Positions 52,354 to 59,499 of a DNA stretch of 64,000 nucleotides are shown piece by piece. Location: contig JALNYW010000001.1 in NCBI GenBank assembly GCA_023229665.1, positions 682,001 through 746,000 of the forward strand, read 5' to 3'. Made by a program: the position numbers and the translations under genes. The DNA is from Patescibacteria group bacterium. Its GTDB lineage: Bacteria; Patescibacteriota; Patescibacteriia; 2-12-FULL-60-25. Every line of letters begins with the position of its first letter. Position 1 is the stretch's first letter. The notes below the pieces were generated by a model that had not been told where the DNA came from, ran no database searches, and saw only the letters and a list, made by a program, of their open reading frames with translations.

Positions 52354-52754
52354 ACGGTAATCTCGCTTAAGCGAGTGTCCTTCAAGGTCTGTAAAATATT
52401 TTTCTGGAGAAATCCCCACAATTTTTTGCTGTGACACTTTCCTTCCACCGGACAGCCGCCATCCATACAGGCGACCATGGCAACCGGGCCTTCCAACGCT
52501 TCGACGATTTCTTGCGCCGTCACGACCTCAGCCGGCTTGGCGAGCTTATAGCCGCCTCCCGGACCCTGGCGCCCCTGGATGAGCTCAGCCGTTTTCAATA
52601 GGCCCGCAATCTCTTCCAAGTATCCGAGGGGCATCTTCATGTCCTCTGAAGCCTCTTTAACGCTCAAAAACGACCCTTCAGGCAGCTTCGCAAGCTGCGT
52701 CATGAAGATCAGGCCGAAATGGTTGCGTTCTGAGACGCGAAAGAGTGAATTCAT
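52350..52754 (-). CDS. Rrf2-family regulator of the Fe-S operon (IscR-like)
   Basis: Rrf2 regulators are winged-helix DNA-binding proteins, often sensing Fe-S status. The 134-residue form from ATG 52754 (MNSLFRVSERNHFGL) is chosen because a promoter and palindrome occupy 52755-52805; the longer frame to 52805 would be translated through them. The winged helix includes LSVKEASEDMKMPLGYLEEI and GRQGPGGGYKLAKP. The cysteines C-x4-C-x5-C in CMDGGCPVEGKC resemble the IscR cluster ligands. It is translationally coupled to iscS and probably represses its own operon when cluster-loaded. Confidence 0.92.
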   Translation of the reverse strand: MNSLFRVSERNHFGLIFMTQLAKLPEGSFLSVKEASEDMKMPLGYLEEIAGLLKTAELIQGRQGPGGGYKLAKPAEVVTAQEIVEALEGPVAMVACMDGGCPVEGKCHSKKLWGFLQKNILQTLKDTRLSEITV

Positions 52755-52781
52755 AAATTCCCAGCTTGTGGCTGGGAATTT
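52755..52781. promoter_or_regulatory. Palindromic operator upstream of the Rrf2 gene
   Basis: Perfect 11-bp arms AAATTCCCAGC/GCTGGGAATTT separated by 5 bases. The palindrome overlaps the -10 box and ends at the start codon, a typical autorepression site. It could also form an RNA hairpin in the leader. Confidence 0.8.
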
Positions 52782-52805
52782 AAACCTGTCCCCCGTTTCC
52801 GTCAA
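52777..52805 (-). promoter_or_regulatory. Promoter of the rrf2-isc operon
   Basis: TTGACG (52805-52800), spacer 17, TAAATT (52782-52777), located just past the dsbB stop. Confidence 0.78.
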
Positions 52806-53243
52806 CTAAGTCGTTTTCTTCTCAGACTTCCAGAGCAGGAACATCAACGCGGTGATCACCAAATGGGCCGTAAGCGACAGGAGCGGAATCGTAATAAATC
52901 CTCCCCACTCGAGATAGCGCGTGGTGCAGGAAATCCCCGCTTGGCACGGACCCGTCCAGTCCGGACGGATGCCCCAGTTCACCGCGTAGTAGAGAATATT
53001 ATGATAGAGAGAAATACAGAATCCAATCACCGACAGGGGCAGGATGTATTGATACACCTTGTCATCCTTGCGCCACATCGCGACCAAGGTCAGCACGACC
53101 AGCGGATACATGGTGATGCGCTGGTACCAACACAGGACGCACGGCACCAAATGCCAGACTTCGCTAAAGAATAATGAGCCGGCCATGGCGACCACGGCCT
53201 GCAGGAACGCGAGTGGAAGAAGATAGGGTTTGAGCTTCGGCAT
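52806..53243 (-). CDS. DsbB/BdbC-type disulfide oxidoreductase
   Basis: A 145-residue four-helix membrane protein that oxidises a DsbA-type partner and passes electrons to quinone or another acceptor. The first redox pair is CVLC in VPCVLCWYQRITM and the second is C-x6-C in GPCQAGISC. Length and helix layout match BdbC. It starts 4 bases after copA, so it belongs to the copper operon. The secreted Cys-paired proteins at 3782, 35004 and 35702 are likely clients. Confidence 0.93.
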   Translation of the reverse strand: MPKLKPYLLPLAFLQAVVAMAGSLFFSEVWHLVPCVLCWYQRITMYPLVVLTLVAMWRKDDKVYQYILPLSVIGFCISLYHNILYYAVNWGIRPDWTGPCQAGISCTTRYLEWGGFITIPLLSLTAHLVITALMFLLWKSEKKTT

Positions 53244-53246
53244 AGA

Positions 53247-55472
53247 TCAGGCCATCTTCCGCAAACTCCGTGAAATACGCAAGCTATTCGCAAGGACGCT
53301 CACGCTGGAAAAAGCCATGGCAAACCCGGCCAAAATCGGATTCACGATGCCGAACATCGCCAACGGGATCAAAACGATATTATACGCGAACGCCCAAAAC
53401 AGGTTTTGGCGGATGGCGGAGAAGGTGCGGCGCGCAAGCACTAAGGCGTCTGCCGCCTTGGTCGGCGATCCGCCCATGAGCACGATCTGCCCGGTCGCGA
53501 TGGCGACGTCCGTGCCCGTACCGACGGCAATCCCGAGGTCGGACTGGGCCAAGGCGGGCGCATCGTTCAACCCATCACCCACAAACGCGACTTTCTTTCC
53601 CTCGCCTTGCAACCGCTTCACTTCTTCCGCCTTCCCGGTAGGCGAAATGCCGGCCAATACGCGCTCAATGCCAAGCTCGGACGCCACGGCTTCGGCCGTT
53701 GCCTGGTGATCGCCCGTAATCAGCGCCAGCCCAATACCCCGCTTCAACAAACTCTTCACGGCCGCGCCGGCATCCGGCTTCACGCGGTCGCGTGCGGCGA
53801 TCGCGCCAAGATAGGAACCGCCCTTGGCCAGCAAAATCACGGTTTTCGCTTCCGACCGTAACTGCGCGATGCGCTTCGACTCGTCATCCGGAATCGGAAT
53901 GACTTCCTCGCGCAAAAAAGCTTCGGTGCCAAGCAAGACGCGTTCTCCTTTGAACTTGCCTTCAAGGCCTTTGCCCGGAACCGCCTCATAGTCTCCGATG
54001 TCGCCCAATGCGACGGAACGATCGGCAGCCGCCGCCAGGATGGCGCCGGCCAGCGGGTGTTCGGAAGTCGCCTCCAAACCCGAGGCGATCGAAAGGACGG
54101 ACGCTTCGTCGGTCCCCTCCGCCGCGAGAATATCCGTCACCGTCGGTTTCCCCTCGGTCAACGTTCCGGTTTTATCGAAGACGACCAAGTCGATGGAACG
54201 CGCGGCTTCGAGCGCCGAACCATCTTTCACCAAGATTCCGCGTTTCGCGCCCGCGCCCGTCCCGACCATGATGGCCGCCGGCGTCGCGAGACCCATGGCG
54301 CAAGGACACGCGACGATGAGCACCGCCACGGCATGGCGGATCGCCTCCCCGATGCCCACGCCGGCCAAAAGCCAACCAAGAAGCGTAAGCACGGCGAGCC
54401 CGATGACTATCGGCACAAAAACGGACGAGATGCGGTCCACCAACTTCTCGACCGGTGATTTGGTCGCAAGCGCATGGCTCACGGTTTCCACGATCGCATC
54501 CAACGCCGATGCGCCCGGCTCAACGGTAACGCGCATCGTAAACGAGCCGGTCTTATTGATGGTCGCACCAAACACGTTATCCCCCGTGCGCTTCTCAACC
54601 GGGATCGGTTCGCCGGTCAGCATGGATTCATCCACGGACGATGCGCCATCGATCACTTCGCCATCCATGGGAATGCGCTCGCCGCTTTTCACCAGACACA
54701 GGTCGCCTGGTTTCAGGATTTCAGGATCCACGTCTTCGGTCGTGCCGTCCGGCTTCACGCGATGCGCGAGTTTCGCATGTAAAGAAAGCAAGGCCTCGAT
54801 GGCCGCGCCCGCCTTGGAACGCTGGCGCGCTTCCAACCATTTCCCAAGTAAAAGGAAGAAGATAATGATGCCCGCCACTTCGAAATAGACGCTCCCACTC
54901 CCGGTCGCTAAGGCGTACGTGCTCCAAAGCAAAGCCGATCCGGTGCCGACCGTGACCAGGGTATCCATCCCGGCGCGTCCATGGCGCAATTCATTCCAGG
55001 TGCCGACATGGAATTTCCAACCAAGTCTCACGACGAGATACCACGTCACGATGGCAATAAACACCATCCAGGCGCTTCGCCCCAAAACCAATCCGATATT
55101 CGGCTCAATGACCATGGTGAGCAAAAGCGGCAATACAAAAAAGCCGGCCAAGAAAAGGCCGCGCGTCGTGATGTATCCGATATGCATCAGGTGACTCTCC
55201 CCTTGCGGCATCTCATGATTGGCATGCTCTCCATGTCCTGTTTCCTGTTTCTTGTTTCCCGTTTGAGGCTCAGCCACGTTATATCCATTATCCCGTACGG
55301 CCTTCACCAACTGTTCATGCGAGACATGATCTTCATGCATGACGGTCGCGCGTTCGGTCGCAAAATTCACGTTGGCGTCCGAGACGCCCGGCACCTTTTT
55401 GAGCGCTTTCTCCGTGGTGACGGCGCACGAGGCGCAGTGCATCCCGACAATCTTGAGCTGGGTCTTAGGCAT
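53247..55472 (-). CDS. copA: Copper-exporting P1B-type ATPase
   Basis: A 741-residue Cu+ pump. ATG 55472 follows the stop of the previous gene by one base. Order: one HMA domain with GMHCASC (Cys13 and Cys16), a His-rich linker (GHGEHANHEMPQGESHLMH), membrane CPC motif (VACPCAMGLATPAA), DKTGTLTEGKP, the HP motif in TSEHPLAGAIL, TGDHQATAEAVASE, and VGDGLNDAPALAQSDLG. The linker-coding DNA contains a heptamer repeat. With csoR and a cupredoxin fusion upstream, Cu+ export is the clear role. Confidence 0.95.
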   Translation of the reverse strand: MPKTQLKIVGMHCASCAVTTEKALKKVPGVSDANVNFATERATVMHEDHVSHEQLVKAVRDNGYNVAEPQTGNKKQETGHGEHANHEMPQGESHLMHIGYITTRGLFLAGFFVLPLLLTMVIEPNIGLVLGRSAWMVFIAIVTWYLVVRLGWKFHVGTWNELRHGRAGMDTLVTVGTGSALLWSTYALATGSGSVYFEVAGIIIFFLLLGKWLEARQRSKAGAAIEALLSLHAKLAHRVKPDGTTEDVDPEILKPGDLCLVKSGERIPMDGEVIDGASSVDESMLTGEPIPVEKRTGDNVFGATINKTGSFTMRVTVEPGASALDAIVETVSHALATKSPVEKLVDRISSVFVPIVIGLAVLTLLGWLLAGVGIGEAIRHAVAVLIVACPCAMGLATPAAIMVGTGAGAKRGILVKDGSALEAARSIDLVVFDKTGTLTEGKPTVTDILAAEGTDEASVLSIASGLEATSEHPLAGAILAAAADRSVALGDIGDYEAVPGKGLEGKFKGERVLLGTEAFLREEVIPIPDDESKRIAQLRSEAKTVILLAKGGSYLGAIAARDRVKPDAGAAVKSLLKRGIGLALITGDHQATAEAVASELGIERVLAGISPTGKAEEVKRLQGEGKKVAFVGDGLNDAPALAQSDLGIAVGTGTDVAIATGQIVLMGGSPTKAADALVLARRTFSAIRQNLFWAFAYNIVLIPLAMFGIVNPILAGFAMAFSSVSVLANSLRISRSLRKMA
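55238..55266. repeat. Heptanucleotide repeat inside copA
   Basis: Units tcctgtt, tcctgtt, tcttgtt, tcccgtt recur every 7 bases, in the segment encoding the linker after the HMA domain (QTGNKKQETGHGE). Confidence 0.65.
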
Positions 55473-55473
55473 A

Positions 55474-56592
55474 TTATTCAACGACTTGGAATGACCCGCG
55501 GATCATACCCATCCCGCAGGAAAACGGGACTTCTCCGGCTTGCTTAGGCGTGAATTTGATAATCGTCGTCCCGAGCGAGAGCTGGCGGCTAATCCCCAAA
55601 CGCGGGGAAATCAAGGTCGAAGCGCATCCGCTCACGTCTTTGCCTTCAACCGCCCAAAGCACGGGGACATCTTTCCGAATGACAAACCGGTTTGGGGAAA
55701 ACGCCCCATACTCCACCGTCATTTGTACGACCTGTTCTTCCGCCTGGGCAACCGGGATCGGAACGGCGGCGATAAAGGCGCGATTCAAGAGACCTGAAAA
55801 CGTGACCGGCGAACCAAGTACGGTCAGTCCCCCGTCGAGCTGGCCGACGGCGAACAACACCAAGGCCGCGCCCGTGGCCAGTTGCAGGATGCGGCTGCGT
55901 CCGGACCAGCGCTGGCCATACCAAGAAAGGCCGACGAGTACCGGCGCGGTCCCGAGAGCGAATGCGCCGAGCATAAGCGCGCCTGACCAGGGCGACCCGG
56001 AGGCCAAAGCTAGCGCTTGGGCGGTTTGCGTGAAACCGCAAGGCAGAAAAAACGTCACGACGCCCAATAATCCGGGAACCGTGGGACCGAGTCGCTCGGC
56101 AAAACGATTTACCGATCCGTATACGCCGGATGGGAGTTTGAGGAATGAAAACGAAGAGGGCGTGATTTCAAGCAACTGAAACCCGATGGCGAGAAAACCA
56201 ATACCCAGGACCAAGCCGATCATCCCATACAGAAGCGGCGATCCCCCGAGCGACCCGCCAAGCAGTCCCAATAAGGCGCCACCGGCCACGAAGGCAATCA
56301 GGCGGCCGATATGGATGGAGAGCACGTCGTTAAATGATTTGGCGCGGCTGCCATGGGCAAGGAGAAAAGCTCCGGTCGTGGCGAGACATGTGGAAAGCGA
56401 GGCGACGACGCCAAGCCCGAACATCGCCGCGAGCGAAGCGCCTGATTGCGCCTGCGGGATAAACGTCGCCACCATCGGCCAAATCACCGCCGCGATCAAT
56501 CCGACCGAGAGCAGGGCGAGCAGCGCCTGCCAAAGACGCGTTCGTAGTGAGCGCGTGGGCACCACGCAACAAGCCGGAAGGGGTTGGGTCAT
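55474..56592 (-). CDS. TauE/SafE (COG2836-like) membrane protein fused to a cupredoxin domain
   Basis: A 372-residue protein. The first 270 residues contain about six to eight membrane helices with a DsbD/COG2836-like VVTFFLPCGFTQTAQALALA and an earlier STCLATTGAFLLAHG, each holding a conserved Cys. The C-terminal 100 residues are an exported cupredoxin domain (YGAFSPNRFVIRKDVPVLW, SGCASTLISPRL, VPFSCGMGMIRG) with Cys and Met ligands for copper. Such fusions deliver or receive copper at the membrane. It lies between csoR and copA, 4 bases after csoR, so it is one operon. Confidence 0.9.
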   Translation of the reverse strand: MTQPLPACCVVPTRSLRTRLWQALLALLSVGLIAAVIWPMVATFIPQAQSGASLAAMFGLGVVASLSTCLATTGAFLLAHGSRAKSFNDVLSIHIGRLIAFVAGGALLGLLGGSLGGSPLLYGMIGLVLGIGFLAIGFQLLEITPSSFSFLKLPSGVYGSVNRFAERLGPTVPGLLGVVTFFLPCGFTQTAQALALASGSPWSGALMLGAFALGTAPVLVGLSWYGQRWSGRSRILQLATGAALVLFAVGQLDGGLTVLGSPVTFSGLLNRAFIAAVPIPVAQAEEQVVQMTVEYGAFSPNRFVIRKDVPVLWAVEGKDVSGCASTLISPRLGISRQLSLGTTIIKFTPKQAGEVPFSCGMGMIRGSFQVVE

Positions 56593-56596
56593 ATGG

Positions 56597-56866
56597 TTAG
56601 GATCGTTGGGAGAGTTTTAATACTTGCTCGACCTCATCCAACAGCTTTTCCTGCTCTCGAGCCGAGGCCGTCCGCATGCCGCCGGCGAAACAGGTGCGTA
56701 AATGGTTGGTGAGGACATCCAGGATCATGCGCTTCAACAACCCCTGAACCGCCAGCGCTTGCTGCAATACGCTCATGCAATATTCACCACGCTCAAGCAT
56801 ATCGATGACTTTATCGAGATGGGATCGCGCTTTGCGCGCGAGAGATAACGGAGTGGAGGCGGGCAT
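56597..56866 (-). CDS. csoR: CsoR-family copper-sensing repressor
   Basis: An 89-residue all-helical repressor that releases DNA on Cu+ binding. The ligands are the Cys in EYCMSVLQQ and the His and Cys in NHLRTCF (H-x3-C), the C-H-C triad of CsoR. ATG 56866 is about 9 bases from a TATAAC -10 box, so it is probably leaderless. It heads the copper operon and is preceded by a palindromic operator. Confidence 0.94.
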   Translation of the reverse strand: MPASTPLSLARKARSHLDKVIDMLERGEYCMSVLQQALAVQGLLKRMILDVLTNHLRTCFAGGMRTASAREQEKLLDEVEQVLKLSQRS

Positions 56867-56875
56867 ACGTGCATG

Positions 56876-56898
56876 TTATACCTCCCCCCTAGGTATAA
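56876..56898. promoter_or_regulatory. CsoR operator and promoter
   Basis: TTATACCT and AGGTATAA arms (8 bp) flank a C-rich centre of 7 bases, like known CsoR operators of the ATACC...GGTAT type. The -10 box TATAAC (56880-56875, minus strand) overlaps one arm, so bound CsoR would block transcription. Confidence 0.85.
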
Positions 56899-56907
56899 GC
56901 AACCCCC

Positions 56908-57609
56908 TTAGCGCAACGGCCGTCCGGGCTTCAAGTCACCCAACTCATGCTTCCAGACGCCCTTGGCATAGCGGTACACGATCGGCTTCGCCTGCGGAAG
57001 GTCGATATTGGCGATCATTTCATCATTAATGCCTTCGATATGTTTGATGATGGTGCGCAAACTATTTCCGTGGGCGGCAAGAAGCACCTGTTCGCCGCGT
57101 TTCACGCGCGGAACAATCACCTTGCTGAAATAAGGGATCGTCCGTTCAAATACCTGCTTGAGGCTCTCCCCCTTCGGCGGACGGTCTTTATATCCGCGTC
57201 GCCATCGCAGGACCTGTTCAAATCCATACTTCTCCTCTGCCTCTTTTTTGTTCATGCCCTGAAGATCCCCGTAATACCGTTCATTGAGCGTGTCATCCAT
57301 GTAGACGGGCAGGTCATCATTACGTAACAAATTGGAGCGTTTTACCCAGGCCGGGCGATGGGAACTCCTCCCGGTGTGCTGAATAATGCTCGTTCTTCCC
57401 TGCTTCGAAAGAATGATATGCAGCGTCTGGTGGGCCCGTTCCAGTCGGGAAGTAAATGCACAATCAAACCGATATGAACGACAATGCTTGGCGCACAAAT
57501 CAGCTTCACGGAGGCCATTTTCACTCAGGGAAACATCCACCCATCCTTGAAAACGGTTGGCGAGGTTCCAGCGCGATTCGCCATGCCGTACTAATACGAG
57601 AAGTCCCAT
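56908..57609 (-). CDS. gpmA: 2,3-bisphosphoglycerate-dependent phosphoglycerate mutase
   Basis: Interconverts 3- and 2-phosphoglycerate in glycolysis. The 233-residue protein from ATG 57609 has the phosphohistidine motif LVRHGESRWNLANRFQGW, LNERYYGDLQGMNK, PPKGESLKQVFER and AAHGNSLRTIIKH. ATG 57609 is preferred because a TATACT box ends 8 bases upstream and the longer frame would run through tRNA-Ser. Slightly shorter C-terminus than E. coli GpmA. Confidence 0.95.
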   Translation of the reverse strand: MGLLVLVRHGESRWNLANRFQGWVDVSLSENGLREADLCAKHCRSYRFDCAFTSRLERAHQTLHIILSKQGRTSIIQHTGRSSHRPAWVKRSNLLRNDDLPVYMDDTLNERYYGDLQGMNKKEAEEKYGFEQVLRWRRGYKDRPPKGESLKQVFERTIPYFSKVIVPRVKRGEQVLLAAHGNSLRTIIKHIEGINDEMIANIDLPQAKPIVYRYAKGVWKHELGDLKPGRPLR

Positions 57610-57636
57610 ACCGCCCAAGTATAAAGGAAAATGAAA

Positions 57637-57664
57637 CATCCCGCTTTCGCGGGATGTTTCGATG
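57637..57664 (-). terminator. Terminator downstream of tRNA-Ser
   Basis: GAAACATCCCGC/GCGGGATGTTTC hairpin with a 3- to 4-base loop. Confidence 0.75.
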
Positions 57665-57752
57665 GCGGAGAGGGAGGGATTCGAACCCTCGATAGCCGTG
57701 AAGCTATACCGGATTTCGAGTCCGGCGCGTTCGACCACTCTGCCACCTCTCC
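57663..57752 (-). tRNA. tRNA-Ser (anticodon CGA)
   Basis: GGAGAGG/CCTCTCC acceptor stem. Anticodon arm CCGGA-CTCGAAA-TCCGG gives CGA. A long variable arm (TAGCTTCACGGCTA) marks serine, the discriminator is G, and CCA is encoded. Confidence 0.95.
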
Positions 57753-57764
57753 AAACGCGGGCCA

Positions 57765-57793
57765 ATCCTAGCCCCGTTTGGGCTCTTGGTCAA
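57765..57793 (-). promoter_or_regulatory. Promoter of tRNA-Ser
   Basis: TTGACC (57793-57788), spacer 17, TAGGAT (57770-57765), within the end of the upstream ligase gene. Confidence 0.8.
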
Positions 57794-58979
57794 GGCGAAT
57801 GACCGTCAAAATGAGCAAGACAAAAAACATCACGGCCAAATCATTTTTGAAATATGGGACGTCCACCAGGCCGTGGATAAAGAGAACGCCCGTGACAGCC
57901 AAGGCGCCCGTCCACGCTTCCCCGCCCAACCGCTTTCCCTCTCGGAGCCAGGTAACCAGGATCCACACGAAAGCGATCAGGCCCAACAAACCCGTCTCGC
58001 TCCAAAAATTCAAAATCAAACTATGCGGGTACTGGAAGATCTCAATAAAGTCATGGCCATGATACGGGGCGACGACGGTCGGATATCCGCCCAGGCCTGC
58101 ACCGGTAAGCGGACGGTCGCGCAACATCTGCAACGTCTCATCCCACATCCAAACGCGTACCCGGCCCGACCAGGATTGAAAGCTCACCTCCTGCCACACT
58201 TCGCCGCGGATGGCGGGCAAAGCGGCCAAGGAAATCACCCCGACCAAGATCAAGCCGACACCGATCAAACGGAAGCGGCGTTCAAGCAGAAGCAACAAAG
58301 TCGCGACCGCGACCAAGGCCAACGCAGCTCCATCGCTGCGAGCGACCAGCGCGGACAAAAGCGCCGCGCCAAAGGTGAGTAAAGAGAGCGCATTCCCCGG
58401 CGCCTTCACGAAACGCGCAAAGGCATACGCGCCAATCGGCGCGGTGAGGAGGGCGAGCGCATTCGGAAAAGGAAACGGCCCGGTGGCGCGGCGTCCTGCT
58501 CCGAGCGCGACATTCCACGGCGCGGGAATGCCGATGCCCGTCAGGTATTGGAACAACCCCCAAGCCGCCATCGCCCACACAAGCGCATACGTGGAGAGAC
58601 GGAGAAATCCACGACGATGCGGATCTTGGAACTCATGCGTGAGAACCACGAGCAACAAAACGGGTTCGAGCACATAGGCGCGCCACAATCCCAACCCCTG
58701 GATCGCATCCGGCGCCCAGAGCGCGGCCGCGAAACTCGCAAGACACCAAACCAAAACTGGAATGCGGAACGCGCCCAACCGGCGCGCGCCTTCGGCCCAA
58801 CCGGCGCGACCATGGGCCGCCGTGAACAGGACAAAGAAAATGCCCAGGATAATTTCGAGTGCCGTGGTCGGCAAAGGTCCAAGTTTGAAACGGACAAGAT
58901 AGGCCGGGACAAGAATCGGCAAAAACGCCAACCCCCACCACAAATGGCTGCGCAGGATTTTCCGGAATCGCTGGAACAT
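57768..58979 (-). CDS. O-antigen ligase/polymerase-like membrane protein
   Basis: A 403-residue protein with about 11-12 hydrophobic helices. The family's large extracytoplasmic loop follows GRVRVWMWDETLQMLRDRPL and TGAGLGGYPTVVAPYHGHDF. The segment FQYPHSLILNFWSETGLLG carries the conserved His. This pattern belongs to the Wzy_C/O-antigen ligase group, which joins or polymerises lipid-linked glycans outside the membrane. CPR cells lack LPS, so it may act on a wall polysaccharide or glycosylate surface proteins. Codon use is mixed. Confidence 0.85.
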   Translation of the reverse strand: MFQRFRKILRSHLWWGLAFLPILVPAYLVRFKLGPLPTTALEIILGIFFVLFTAAHGRAGWAEGARRLGAFRIPVLVWCLASFAAALWAPDAIQGLGLWRAYVLEPVLLLVVLTHEFQDPHRRGFLRLSTYALVWAMAAWGLFQYLTGIGIPAPWNVALGAGRRATGPFPFPNALALLTAPIGAYAFARFVKAPGNALSLLTFGAALLSALVARSDGAALALVAVATLLLLLERRFRLIGVGLILVGVISLAALPAIRGEVWQEVSFQSWSGRVRVWMWDETLQMLRDRPLTGAGLGGYPTVVAPYHGHDFIEIFQYPHSLILNFWSETGLLGLIAFVWILVTWLREGKRLGGEAWTGALAVTGVLFIHGLVDVPYFKNDLAVMFFVLLILTVIRLDQEPKRG

Positions 58980-58997
58980 GGGAATAGCCTACGGGTT

Positions 58998-59059
58998 CAA
59001 GTATCAAGTAACAAGTATCATCGGCTTGCTATTTGCTACTCGTTACTTGATACTTGGCC
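58998..59059. repeat. Heptanucleotide repeats forming a 15-bp inverted repeat
   Basis: caagtat, caagtaa, caagtat on the left and ttgctat, ttgctac, tcgttac, ttgatac on the right. CAAGTATCAAGTAAC is the exact reverse complement of GTTACTTGATACTTG, so the region can form a long hairpin immediately before the 59064 gene. Confidence 0.75.
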
Positions 59060-59063
59060 GCAT

Positions 59064-59306
59064 ATGGTCACCAAAGAGGACTTGCGCGCCATGTGCTATA
59101 CGCCGAGCGGGGCCGTACGCCCCAAGGCCGAAGTGCGCGCGGAAATGATCAACCGCCTCATCCTGGACGAGATGATGGATATTGATGAAGCCGAAGATTG
59201 GATTGATAAATCCCTGCGCGAGTTCAATCTTTGGGGCGAACCGCGCCTCGAAGACCTGATCAAAGAATGGGATGAGGATGTAAAACAGAATCCCCAGGCC
59301 TCATAA
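59064..59306 (+). CDS. Hypothetical acidic protein, 80 residues
   Basis: The ATG at 59064 starts right after the heptamer inverted repeat; the much longer upstream frame is antisense to the ligase gene. The protein (MVTKEDLRAMCYTPSGAVRP) is mostly helical and acidic, ending EWDEDVKQNPQAS. It is followed by a strong terminator. No family is recognised; it may be a small DNA- or protein-binding helix bundle. Confidence 0.6.
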   Translation: MVTKEDLRAMCYTPSGAVRPKAEVRAEMINRLILDEMMDIDEAEDWIDKSLREFNLWGEPRLEDLIKEWDEDVKQNPQAS

Positions 59307-59342
59307 ATGAAACACCCCACGAACGTGGGGTGTTTCATTCTC
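59307..59342. terminator. Terminator after the 80-residue gene
   Basis: AAATGAAACACCCCACG/CGTGGGGTGTTTCATT with a short loop. Confidence 0.85.
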
Positions 59343-59450
59343 ACCGGCAAGCATGGAGCCGGCGAAAGGGCACTTTCCTCCTCTCGCTCGCGTGACAAAC
59401 TCAGTGAAGGGTTTCTCACGCGAGCCAGGGGACGAATCAAATTTGCTGCA
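59307..59450 (-). ncRNA. Weak candidate small RNA
   Basis: About 190 bases between the 80-residue gene and the GT-C gene carry no convincing ORF. On the minus strand TTGACT (59482-59477), spacer 16, TAAGAC (59460-59455) precede structured sequence: CTCGCGTGA/TCACGCGAG at about 59387-59423 and GCCGGC/GCCGG elements. The strand ends at the 59307-59342 hairpin. A GAGGAAAG stretch recalls RNase P but the rest does not fit. Confidence 0.25.
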
Positions 59451-59499
59451 TCAAGTCTTACCATGCTGGCGGGATGAGTCAAATCCCCCTAGTGGATAA

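Noticed and set aside
59380..59400. GAGGAAAG stretch resembling the RNase P RNA core
   Set aside because: The surrounding sequence is too short and lacks the other conserved RNase P blocks.
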